Shown here piece after piece: positions 13,694-22,440 of a stretch of DNA of 64,000 nucleotides. Positions within the stretch are counted from its first letter, which is position 1. The number at the start of each line of letters is the position of its first letter. The position numbers and the translations under genes were made by a program. Origin of the DNA: Ceriagrion tenellum (taxonomy: Eukaryota; Arthropoda; Insecta; Odonata; Coenagrionidae); assembly GCA_963169105.1 (NCBI GenBank), contig OY720636.1, positions 117,942,188 through 118,006,187 on the forward strand. Reading direction: 5' to 3'. The notes under the pieces are model-generated. The model was not told the origin of the DNA. It worked only from the letters and a program-made list of their open reading frames with translations, and made no database searches.

Positions 13694-13772
13694 GGTCTGG
13701 TCTCTACCTCGCTCTTGTTCTGTTCCCTGTACTCCCTCTGACGGACCCCAAATCCCTTCGCGGGTTAACAAT

Positions 13773-13790
13773 TGGTGTCAGAAGTGGGAT
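13773..13790 (+). promoter_or_regulatory. Primer binding site, tRNA-Leu type
   Basis: Two bases after the LTR, TGGTGTCAGAAGTGGGAT is complementary to a tRNA 3' end reading ATCCCACTTCTGACA plus CCA. From memory this matches the 3' end of insect tRNA-Leu genes. It would prime minus-strand DNA synthesis. The tRNA identity should be confirmed against the host tRNA set. Confidence 0.8.
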
Positions 13791-13843
13791 TTGGTCAACA
13801 TCTGTCCCCTCAGAGGCGAATATATATCAGAACAGGTAAGACC

Positions 13844-14755
13844 ATGGCATCTCGTGTTAGTTTTGGAGGTCGGGAAGTGGAGCTCCAACAAGCCGTTAAT
13901 GAGCTGAGTACGCGCCTCCAGGAAGTCGAGGAGGAGAATCGGAGGATGAAAGAGTCGGGCGCGGCGGCCGTGGATAGGTCAAGACCGCAGTTCTCATTCT
14001 TTACCGCCGTAAGTGAGTTCGGGGGTAGGGCGGAGGAGGATATTGACTCCTTCTTCTCAAAATTAGAGGGGATAGCGGAGCTGAGTGGGTGGTCCGAGGG
14101 AGAAAAGCTGAGAGTCGCGAAGCTACGAATGTGCGGGGATGCGGCCGTTTTTATTCGCACGAAAGACCTGTGTCGCGAGACCGAATCGTACTTAGAATTC
14201 AAAAATGAACTCACCTCGCGTTATCGATCTAAGAAAACAGCCAGATTTTTCCGGGAAGTGCTTTCGACTCTCAGAATAAATCCGGGTGAAGGGATCGAGC
14301 CGTTCGCGGATCGAGTGAGAGCCATAAACGCGCGAACGTACTCAATGGAAGGAACCGCGGAGCAGGTCGCGGAAAGACGAGCAGAGGCGGATGAAAGGGC
14401 GCTCGACACGTTCTTGCGCGGGCTATCCGGAGAGATAGGGCACCAGTGCCGATTGACCGCCCCGGAGACCTTCGATGCCGCCATCAGCACTGCCATCCGC
14501 ATCCAGGAAGCGGAGAGCAGACCGAGGGAGAACCCGCCAACCCGTCGGGTATTCCAGACCACTGGGCAGCGCACCTGCTTTTCCTGCGGACAGCCCGGAC
14601 ACATGGCGAGGGATTGCAGCGGGGGAAGGAAATGCTTTGCCTGTGGCAGGGAGGGCCATTTCGCTCGCGATTGCCGGAACCGCCAGCGAACTCCTGCGAC
14701 TGGGGGTTTAAACGGAAACGGGGTCGGAGAAGCCGCCGTATCCGACCCCTGGTAA
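13844..14755 (+). CDS. gag: Gag polyprotein of the Gypsy element
   Basis: The frame encodes 303 residues. It forms the retrotransposon particle and binds genomic RNA. The frame is open back to 13772, but the upstream ATG lies in the primer binding site; the ATG at 13844 sits in a strong context (ACCATGG) and starts MASRVSF, so I chose it. Residues about 10-40 form a likely coiled coil (LQEVEEENRRMKES). The middle resembles a retrotransposon Gag core. Two CCHC zinc knuckles follow: CFSCGQPGHMARDC at about 245-258 and CFACGREGHFARDC at about 264-277, both with all four ligands. The 3' end overlaps pol and carries the frameshift signal; the TAA stop comes 3 bases after the frameshift hairpin. 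No damage is seen. Confidence 0.93.
   Translation: MASRVSFGGREVELQQAVNELSTRLQEVEEENRRMKESGAAAVDRSRPQFSFFTAVSEFGGRAEEDIDSFFSKLEGIAELSGWSEGEKLRVAKLRMCGDAAVFIRTKDLCRETESYLEFKNELTSRYRSKKTARFFREVLSTLRINPGEGIEPFADRVRAINARTYSMEGTAEQVAERRAEADERALDTFLRGLSGEIGHQCRLTAPETFDAAISTAIRIQEAESRPRENPPTRRVFQTTGQRTCFSCGQPGHMARDCSGGRKCFACGREGHFARDCRNRQRTPATGGLNGNGVGEAAVSDPW
14707..14749 (+). promoter_or_regulatory. Programmed -1 ribosomal frameshift signal (gag to pol)
   Basis: The heptamer TTTAAAC at 14707-14713 has the X XXY YYZ form and lies in the right frame: gag reads TTA AAC (Leu-Asn), and slipping one base back gives TTT AAA (Phe-Lys) in the pol frame. After a 6-nt spacer (14714-14719) comes a perfect 9-bp hairpin, GGGGTCGGA (14720-14728) pairing with TCCGACCCC (14741-14749), with a 12-nt loop. 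The heptamer is one of the most efficient eukaryotic slippery sites. A pseudoknot partner for the loop was not found by eye. The signal sits near the end of the gag/pol overlap, so most of gag is kept in the fusion. Confidence 0.92.
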
Positions 14756-17700
14756 GTGTGGTGCTTCCTCGCATTGGACGAGGAGGAGAGGATCAAGATT
14801 TGGTGGCAGTAGTGAACATTTTTGGGAGGGAGTGTAGAATGCTCGTAGACACGGGTGCCCAAATTTCCCTTGTTCTACGCAGCGTGTGTGGGACAAATGG
14901 GATTAAATCGTCTTCCGTTAGAGTGTTAGGGATAACGGGCGATAGGATGTGGAATCATGGGGAGAAATTAGTAAACTTTCGTGTGGGAAACACTAGGTAC
15001 GACTTGCCGATGCAAGTAGTAGATCATCTTTCGGGTATCGAGGGTATATTAGGCTTAGATTTTTTGAGGAAATACGGGGCGGTTATCAATGTGTGCGCCA
15101 AAGAACTCAACGTGGGAAACCAGAGGTGGTCGTTGGGTCGTGACGTTGGAACGACTGAACGTGTGAAGGGGAAGGAAACTCATATTTGCGCTGAAGGTGT
15201 AGAAGTAAGACTTGATCGCGCAGAAGTAGTCCCTCCGCGCAGCGAGAAACGCGTGTGTGTAGCGATTTCGAGTGATAAGCTTTTTGGGGGGCTCGAGGTC
15301 ATTACAGAGCCAGCACTGGAAAGTGTCGAGGGGTGTGCTGTGGCGCGAGGATTGTGTAAGATAGACTGTAGTAATCGAATTGTCGTACAGGTGGCGAATT
15401 TTGGGAGGGAAGAGGTAGTCCTCCGCAAGGGCACTGTATTGGCCACATTGGGTGACGTGTATCGGGACGAGGCCGCGGTTGAAGGAAGGGAGTGCCACAT
15501 TAGGGCGGTGGAGGATGTCGCGAGCGACGTCGATTTCGAAGAAAAATTGCGCCACCTCGGCGACAAGGAGAGGAATGCCTTGATACCGGTGCTCGAGGAG
15601 TATAAGAACTTGTTCTGCTCGAAGGGTAGTTTACCAGCCACTGACATTGCTTACCATCACATCCCCACGGGGGACGCCAAGCCAATTTACCGACGCCCGT
15701 ATAGGACCCCACATCACCAAAAACCTCTCGTGGAGGAATTTGTACGAGAGCAATTAGAAGCGGGGATCATCACGCCGAGTGAAAGTCCGTGGGCATCTCC
15801 GGTGGTTATAGTCCCAAAAAAGTCGTTGGATGGGAGGCCTAATTTCCGTTTTTGCGTTGACTTCCGCCAATTAAATGCCGTGACGACCCCTGATGTGTAC
15901 CCTATTCCAAATATAGTGGACACTCTCGATCATTTGGGCGGTTGCGATTATTTCACCACGATCGATCTAACGAGTTCGTACCATCAAATCCCGATGCATC
16001 CTAAATCGCAGCAAAAGACTGGCTTCCTAGTAGAAAGTGGGCATTACGAGTATAAGCGTATGCCATTCGGCTTACGAAACGCCCCCGCCACATTCCAAAG
16101 AATGATGGACGGCGTGCTCCGCGGGTTAAAGCCAACTCAATGTATGGTTTACCTCGATGATGTAATCGTTTTTAGTAAAGGGATCGAAGAGCACGCTGAG
16201 AGACTAAGGCGGGTTTTGGAGAAGTTGAACGGTGCAAAATTGTCCCTAAAGTTTGAGAAGTGTCAGTTCGCACTCGCTGAAGTAAAGTATTTGGGCCACA
16301 TCATCTCGCGAACGGGTCTCCACCCAGACCCCGAAAAGCTTGAAGCCGTGCAAAAGTTTCCTGTGCCGACAAGTGTGAAGGAATTGCAATCGTTTCTTGG
16401 GCTCGCAAACTATTATCGGCGATTCGTCGATCAGTATGCGGAAATAGCCAGGCCCTTGACTAGATTATTGAAAAAGGGAACATCGTTTACCTGGACGCCG
16501 GATTGCGAGGGGGCAATGAATTCCCTAAAGAATTCTCTGACGGCAAGCCCCGTGCTTGTTTACCCCGATTTTCAAAAACCCTTCATCTTGTCTACTGATG
16601 CTAGCAATATCGCCGTTGGGGCCGTTCTATCACAAGAGGTTGATGGAGAGGAGCATCCGATTGCTTTCGCTTCCCGGCAGCTGAATTCCGCGGAGATGAA
16701 TTATGGGACCACTGAACGGGAATTGTTAGCAGTGGTTTGGGGAGTGGGTCACTTTCGATGCTATTTATATGGGCAAAAATTTAAAATCATAACAGATCAT
16801 GCCGCACTGAAATGGCTCTTCAGCATGAAGGACCCGAGTAGTAGACTGATGAGATGGACCTTAAAGTTGGGTGAATATAACTATACGGTAGAGCATAAAC
16901 CGGGGAAACAGCATTTAAATGCTGATGGGTTAAGCAGGAAGGTAAGACGGGTGGAGACCACGGAGACTGTTTGGGAAAATGATGTCGGAAAGGCGCAAAA
17001 GGGGGATTCCCAGTGCGAGGTGTGGCGTACACAACGAGGTTTTGTGATGAAAGGGGAAATCTTGTATCGAGAGACGGGGAGGGGATTAAGAATTGTGGTC
17101 CCTGAGGGTATGAAGACGCAAATTCTATGGCAGTATCACGAACATCCCTTATCTGCTCATACAGGGGTGCCATCTACCTTGAACCGTATTGAGCCTTTAT
17201 ACTGGTGGCCTACCTTGCATTCCGATGTGAAACGATTCGTGAGGGATTGCGTGTCATGCAGTCGTCGCAGCCCATACGGGAGGACGCGGGCACCACTGCA
17301 GGAGTTGCCTGAGGCAAGGGCGCCGTTTGAATTAGTGGCCCTTGACATTGTAGGACCTATGCCCTTGACAGACAGTGGTCATAAATATATACTTTCCATC
17401 CTAGATCACTTTTCGCGGTATTTGGTGATGGTTCCGTTGAGTGACCAAACAGCAATGACAGTGGCAGAGGCGTTCGTAAAGCGGTGGGTTTTAAGATTTG
17501 GGGTTCCTAACACACTACTGAGTGATCAGGGGACAAACTTTACATCAGAGTTGTTTACGAACGTGTGCAAATTGCTTAATATTAAGAAGCTTCGCACGTC
17601 ACCTTTTCATCCGGAAGGCAACGGGAGAGTGGAGAGGGTACATAGGACGGTGGCGGTGATGATAAGCCACTACATAAACTCAAAAAATTCTGATTGGGAT

Positions 17701-18639
17701 ACGTGGCTGGCCTTTGCCGTGTCGGCCTATAATACAAGTGTGCACACTAGTACCAAAGCCTCCCCCCATGAAGTAATCTTTGGCTTCCCTATGCGGTCCC
17801 CTTTCGAGTGCTTCGATCCAAGGGATAAGGAAATCAAGGGAGATTACGTGGTCGGGCTACGCGAGAGGTTAAAGGAGATTTGGGGAAAATGCCGCGCAAG
17901 CGGTAGGAAGGCTCAACGGGAGAGTAAAAGACAATACGATAAGAGGAGCAAAGCCGTTCATTACCGCTGCGGGGAGTACGCGTACTTGAGTGACCCCCAA
18001 ATAAAATCTGGCCGAGTAAAGAAATTTCACTCCCCGTGGGCTGGACCTTTTCGAGTGATTGAGGTAGTGTCGGACGTGAATGTGCGGTTGGAGCTCCCCT
18101 TCCGTGAATTGTTGGTACATAAAAATAGGTTAAAACCATACTTTGGTCCTATCCCCCCACCCTCAACCGGCAGATACAGAGAGAGACGCCGAGGCCGCCC
18201 AAGGAAGACCTCGACGGTAGTGGATGAAGCGACCAGCTGTGCACCCGTTCCTAGTGTTGTGACGCCTCCCACTTTCTTCCCGCCCATACAGAGTGCTTCA
18301 AACCCCTCCAGCCCTCCCCTCATTGAGTCCTCGACGCCCGACGTACCTCCGTCTAGTTTTCCCCTCGACGAGACCCTCACCTTGACGACGGAGGCACATT
18401 CCGAGGAAGGACGCAGGCCATCGGAGAGCATCACAACAAACCATATCAGCAGCCCGTCTCCCTCTTCGAGTGCCCCCTCCCCGAACTTCCCTCCCAGATC
18501 GCCTTACCCCCTGCGTTCGAGGCAGGCCGCCCAGCAGACGTCATCGGCAGAGACCACGGACAAGGAGCTTCCTCGTGGGAAAGAGGAGGAAGACGCGGCT
18601 CAGCCAACTGAACGCCCGTATAACCTGAGACCCAGATAG
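14707..18639 (+). CDS. pol: Pol polyprotein: protease, RT, RNase H, integrase
   Basis: Made as a Gag-Pol fusion by -1 frameshifting; the frame is open from 14446 but nothing before 14707 should be translated as Pol. Counting from 14707 it has 1,310 residues. Aspartic protease: DTGAQ at 48. RT: first catalytic Asp in TTIDLTSSYHQ at 420 and YLDD at 482-485. RNase H: STDAS with Asp at 631, then TERELLAV and TDHAALKWL. Integrase: HHCC zinc finger ending CVSC, then D880, D940 and E976, giving D,D(35)E. A GPY/F module (WAGPF at 1111, VHKNRLKPY) follows, then an AT-hook-like RRRGRPRK at 1160-1167 and a Ser/Pro-rich tail ending with PYPLRSR and PYNLRPR motifs. No internal stop or frameshift is seen. 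Confidence 0.95.
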   Translation, partial: FKRKRGRRSRRIRPLVSVVLPRIGRGGEDQDLVAVVNIFGRECRMLVDTGAQISLVLRSVCGTNGIKSSSVRVLGITGDRMWNHGEKLVNFRVGNTRYDLPMQVVDHLSGIEGILGLDFLRKYGAVINVCAKELNVGNQRWSLGRDVGTTERVKGKETHICAEGVEVRLDRAEVVPPRSEKRVCVAISSDKLFGGLEVITEPALESVEGCAVARGLCKIDCSNRIVVQVANFGREEVVLRKGTVLATLGDVYRDEAAVEGRECHIRAVEDVASDVDFEEKLRHLGDKERNALIPVLEEYKNLFCSKGSLPATDIAYHHIPTGDAKPIYRRPYRTPHHQKPLVEEFVREQLEAGIITPSESPWASPVVIVPKKSLDGRPNFRFCVDFRQLNAVTTPDVYPIPNIVDTLDHLGGCDYFTTIDLTSSYHQIPMHPKSQQKTGFLVESGHYEYKRMPFGLRNAPATFQRMMDGVLRGLKPTQCMVYLDDVIVFSKGIEEHAERLRRVLEKLNGAKLSLKFEKCQFALAEVKYLGHIISRTGLHPDPEKLEAVQKFPVPTSVKELQSFLGLANYYRRFVDQYAEIARPLTRLLKKGTSFTWTPDCEGAMNSLKNSLTASPVLVYPDFQKPFILSTDASNIAVGAVLSQEVDGEEHPIAFASRQLNSAEMNYGTTERELLAVVWGVGHFRCYLYGQKFKIITDHAALKWLFSMKDPSSRLMRWTLKLGEYNYTVEHKPGKQHLNADGLSRKVRRVETTETVWENDVGKAQKGDSQCEVWRTQRGFVMKGEILYRETGRGLRIVVPEGMKTQILWQYHEHPLSAHTGVPSTLNRIEPLYWWPTLHSDVKRFVRDCVSCSRRSPYGRTRAPLQELPEARAPFELVALDIVGPMPLTDSGHKYILSILDHFSRYLVMVPLSDQTAMTVAEAFVKRWVLRFGVPNTLLSDQGTNFTSELFTNVCKLLNIKKLRTSPFHPEGNGRVERVHRTVAVMISHYINSKNSDWDTWLAFAVSAYNTSVHTSTKASPHEVIFGFPMRSPFECFDPRDKEIKGDYVVGLRERLKEIWGKCRASGRKAQRESKRQYDKRSKAVHYRCGEYAYLSDPQIKSGRVKKFHSPWAGPFRVIEVVSDVNVRLELPFRELLVHKNRLKPYFGPIPPPSTGRYRERRRGRPRKTSTVVDEATSCAPVPSVVTPPTFFPPIQSASNPSSPPLIESSTPDVPPSSFPLDETLTLTTEAHSEEGRRPSESITTNHISSPSPSSSAPSPNFPPRSPYPLRSRQAAQQTSSAETTDKELPRGKEEEDAAQPTERPYNLRPR

Positions 18640-19211
18640 TGTTAAAAAAAAAAGAAGAAAAAACAGCATGTGTGGGGTAGCGCTGTGTGTAGTGGTCGTG
18701 TTTTGGGTGTTTGCGATTGCTTGGTATTATTGGTATGACAGCCCGGGCGCCATATGTGAGGTTGTAGAGGAAATACAATGATCATGGGGTGGGCTAGGGT
18801 TTCATTGGGTCTGCTGAGGGTCGCAGAAAATGGATTGGAGGGTGTTCTATTTTGTTTTATTTTGTTTTGTTTGGGGTATTTCTGTTGCGACAAATTGAGT
18901 ATATGTCCGTGAAGTGAATTGATGATTACATTGTGGTGAAGGGTTTTACTTATTTAACCTCATGATGAATTTTATTGCTTAATCAAATAAATTGTTGCAT
19001 TAATGGGAAGGGGCTGTTCTGTACGTATGACTTATTGAAACTTTATTGAACACCATGTTCTCGGGAAAATGACATTGTATGTATTGGGTTCTTTATGTAT
19101 TGGGTTCTGGAATGTACAATAATTGTAATTGTGTTACTGAAGAATTTGAAGTGGACGTAATTGTTTTGAATGTAATTGTTTAAAATTGTCTGTAAGCCAA
19201 TTTTAAATTGT
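18640..19211 (+). other. Non-coding 3' segment of the Gypsy element
   Basis: About 570 bp between the pol stop and the polypurine tract, G/T-rich with an A-rich run just after the stop. No env-like frame with signal peptide or transmembrane segment is present on the plus strand. Minus-strand frames here have no features. Confidence 0.85.
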
Positions 19212-19220
19212 GAGGGGGAG
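19212..19220 (+). promoter_or_regulatory. Polypurine tract
   Basis: GAGGGGGAG lies three bases before the 3' LTR and would prime plus-strand DNA synthesis. The intervening TGG means cleavage must occur slightly downstream of the pure purine run. Confidence 0.75.
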
Positions 19221-19223
19221 TGG

Positions 19224-19657
19224 TGTAAGAGAGAGAGACTCGGTAATTTTCCTTCCACACCTATTCCATCGTGTGTTGCAGTTTTGCCACCCCCCTTACA
19301 TTCCACCTGCTTCCGGAGAGCTCTCTCGCCTCAGCCAACACCTAGAGTCAGCACGGACTATGTACCGTCGCATGATCGAACATCGAGAGCTCTCTCGCCT
19401 CATCCAACACCTAGAGTCAGCACGGACTATGTACCGTCGCATGATCGAACATGCGGCGTTTACGAGCCAATAAGGTGGCCAGGTAAAGTCACGAGGTGAC
19501 GCTAAGGTGTACAAGTGGAAGGAGACGGCGTTGCTGCGTGGTCAGTTGGCCGCGAGATGTAACGGAGTCAACACAATAAAGGTCTGGTCTCTACCTCGCT
19601 CTTGTTCTGTTCCCTGTACTCCCTCTGACGGACCCCAAATCCCTTCGCGGGTTAACA
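19224..19657 (+). repeat. 3' LTR of the Gypsy element
   Basis: 434 bp, offset 5,887 bp from the 5' LTR and read as identical to it. It contains the same 69-bp duplication (19316-19453) and AATAAA (19575-19580). Confidence 0.96.
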
Positions 19658-19661
19658 GTAT
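19658..19661. repeat. Target site duplication GTAT, right copy
   Basis: Matches 13333-13336 exactly and marks the right end of the insertion. Confidence 0.85.
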
Positions 19662-22299
19662 CTTATTTTCCTGATTGTTCAAGTACCTATTTATTTCCAT
19701 GCGTGGGAATATGGTGCACAATTAAGAAATTATAGGTTTCACCTCTGCAAGATCTTTCAATGATTCCATAGATCTTTCAATAAAACATCCAACGATCTTA
19801 TGACGTCCGATGATTTTTGACCGGAAACGTGATCATAAACTTATTCAAGTCAATTTATTTGCCTGGCATACTAATGGTTCAAACTGCTACATTCCAACTA
19901 TTGGGGCATTCCGAGTATTTTCCTTAGCGTGAGGAAAATACATGAATCCACAGGAAATAAGGATAAATGGGCATTATTGAAATCACAGGGCATAAGAGAT
20001 GGAACAAATATTTTTATGGCTCTGTGATTGCAATTACCATGCGACGACCCATGGAAGAGATAATCTTCAGCCAAATGTTCCATGCCATCACTCGCTGGTA
20101 AATGTCATCTCATTTCTCCTTATTTGTTTAGCTACGCTATCCCCAGGGCTTAATAATTATATAAATTACAGTTAAATCTTCCAAAAAGACGAGTTTTGCC
20201 TCATCTGTTGGTTTTAAATAGTGTGCCTCCCACCAAGGAAAGAATTTCCTACGGGACCCTAAGCAATATTTCCGCCTCATGTTGATTAAATGGATTTTTT
20301 GGGATTCAGAGAGAAAGGAGTAATCTGCCGGCAAAACTTCAATCAAAATGAAGAAATTATTCTCTTCAAAAATTTAGGAAAGAACATTTCACACAACAAT
20401 TTGTTTGTAATCAACTATCATACAAGTATACAATCCGAGCCATAACAAAACTACCATTGTATAATAACGCAACCTTCCTTCGTTCTTCCTAAGTGGTTTG
20501 GACGCAATACCCTAAATTCGTTGCCATTCTGGCTGTGATCCACATATTCCACTCACCCGGCTCATTGTCTCCCGCATCAGCGCATTCCCCTCGAATTCTC
20601 TGTGGAGGGCAGGGTGTGGCTTCCCATGATTCGCACATACAATAGCCAAATATTCTAATGACAGGTTGTGTAAAATATTAGTTTCCTGTATGAAAATTAA
20701 AAGAACAGAAACTCATTGATAGTCACATATCAAAATGAACCATAGCATTCGCATGAATTTTAAGTCATTTAGAGTATCTTGTGAGAATTTGGATTTTAGG
20801 CAACAACTAGGTGCTGGGACGCAGGCTATCAGGTGTAATAAATTAATATATTGGGCTTAGTCTTTTTTTAAATGCTTTTCATTTCTATAAATGCTGTACT
20901 GGAATATTACAGGACAGGTCATAATCGCCAAAGATTTGTGACGTAAGGAGAAAAAAGGAAACTATAAATTTTCTTCCGGATTAATACGCGTGTTTTCTCG
21001 TGAGTTGGATAGACACGCAGGTAGAGATAGCTAACGAAATGAAGGCCAATCGATATAGAGAGCAGAATAGAAAAAGTGAGGAGTGAGAGCCATAATATAA
21101 ATTAAAAATAGAAAGAAATAAAATATTTGATTAGATTTTCTTTATACGAGTCCGTTTCCATATTGAGCATCGAGTACAAACGTGACGCGAATTGAGAGCG
21201 AAAAATAGGAAACTACTTATATATAATTACTTTTTTCTCTCTTCGTCCTTCTCTTTCTGCGTTATTCAGGGCTAACAATGGTACATAAACGATGGGATTA
21301 AAAAACGATATACACTGAGACTCTAGATAAACCCCTAATCTTCCCACTGGAGAAATAATGAAACATGAAAAAAAAACAAAATGCCCTCCGCGAATGAGCT
21401 TCCCCGTCCTCGCGCTCGAAGTCCACATCACTCACTTCCGTGAATTTTTTTCTCCCTCACAACGATGCCATTTCGCCACCATTTCAGCACATCACTCAGC
21501 CACTGAACACATCTCCAAATCATTTCCCCATTCCATTTCAAAATAACCCAAAAAAATCATGGCCACAATCCCCCGGCTTAAAAGGAGTGATTAATATTTG
21601 TTCCCATGCTTTCCATTCACAACATCATTCATTCGTCTGCCCTCGTATTTATTTGTAGTTCTCCTTCTATAGTTGCCTCTTTTCAATTCTGCGCGTCACT
21701 CAGTCATTGATTCCAGCTGAAACGACTCCTTCAACGACCAATTCTGACAAACTCGCCTTATTCGTATTAATTTTTTTTTATTTTATCGAAATCGAATCCA
21801 CAGTCATGGTCATTCATCGAAATCCCTTGTGACGCTTCTCCGACGAAATTCTGCCATCAAATGTTTCCTGCCATGTATTGACCGAAAAATAATACACACG
21901 TGAAACAATTTAACCGGTAAAACTCCTCTCACCAGAACTTTTCAAAAATTTTCATCACTTTCGCGGGCTGCGAGCTTTCATGAGCGCCATTTATGATATC
22001 CATAGATACAAAGTATACATTGTGAACAGAACAGTCCAAGGATAGAATGCATTCTGCCAGGTGTCGGCTGACAGCAGGCAACACGAGCCTAGAAGCAGTA
22101 TATAAAATCACTAAAAAATTTATTTGGAGCATATCGATGCATAGCAATGATATCTACACAATACCAGAGGCAAAGCAAAGGGTATTTGAAGCATTGAAAA
22201 TATAGCACTCTCTAGGGATGATACAGATCAAATGGAGAAAATCATTAACGAAAATGCCCTGCGACATGCAGGAGGCATAATAACTACTACTGAAACACT
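19662..22299. other. Unrecognised AT-rich stretch
   Basis: No gene supported. A self-complementary AGAATGCATTCT occurs near 22.05 kb. Open frames are short and featureless. Confidence 0.5.
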
Positions 22300-22440
22300 G
22301 CAAGGAGGACATTCTTATTGGATACATTTTGCAACTTAATGGTCAAATGAAAACGATATTCGATGGAGAAGGAGTATACTGAATTTGACGGGTAGACCAA
22401 ACAAGGAAATACCTTCCAACAAATCATGAAGGACGTTTAG
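22300..22440 (+). pseudogene. Possible scrap of LINE reverse transcriptase C-terminus
   Basis: One frame reads ILIGYILQLNGQMKTIFDGEG, and a neighbouring frame reads QQIMKDV shortly after. The pair of words resembles the conserved C-terminal stretch of many insect LINE ORF2 proteins (IGHILRHN, a short spacer, then QIMKDV). Stops and frame changes separate them, so this is dead. It is too short for clade assignment and could be chance. Confidence 0.35.

Larger units (their letters stand above)
13337..13770 (+). repeat. 5' LTR of the Gypsy element
   Basis: This 434-bp LTR begins TGTAAGAGAG and ends GGGTTAACA. It matches 19224-19657 with no difference found by eye. It contains a 2 x 69-bp internal tandem repeat and an AATAAA near its 3' part. 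It should carry the promoter for the genomic RNA; I could not pin down a TATA box or start site. Confidence 0.96.
13337..19657 (+). mobile_element. Complete Ty3/Gypsy LTR retrotransposon
   Basis: The element is 6,321 bp. In order it has a 434-bp LTR starting TG and ending CA, a primer binding site, gag, pol in the -1 frame (protease, RT, RNase H, integrase), a non-coding 3' segment, a polypurine tract and a second LTR that I read as identical to the first. GTAT is duplicated at both flanks. The domain order PR-RT-RH-IN defines Ty3/Gypsy. No env-like third frame is present between the pol stop and the polypurine tract. Identical LTRs, matched target duplication and two open frames indicate a recent insertion that could still be mobile. 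Its coding part is visibly less AT-rich than the surrounding host DNA. Confidence 0.97.

Noticed and set aside
13772..13843. Gag starting at the ATG at 13772
   Set aside because: That ATG would lie in the primer binding site; the ATG at 13844 has a strong context and gives a normal Gag start.
14221..14862. Minus-strand frames (up to 213 codons) opposite gag
   Set aside because: They are shadows of the gag and pol coding strand with no motif of their own.
18640..19211. env gene making the Gypsy element an errantivirus
   Set aside because: No plus-strand frame of useful length, signal peptide or transmembrane segment lies between pol and the polypurine tract.
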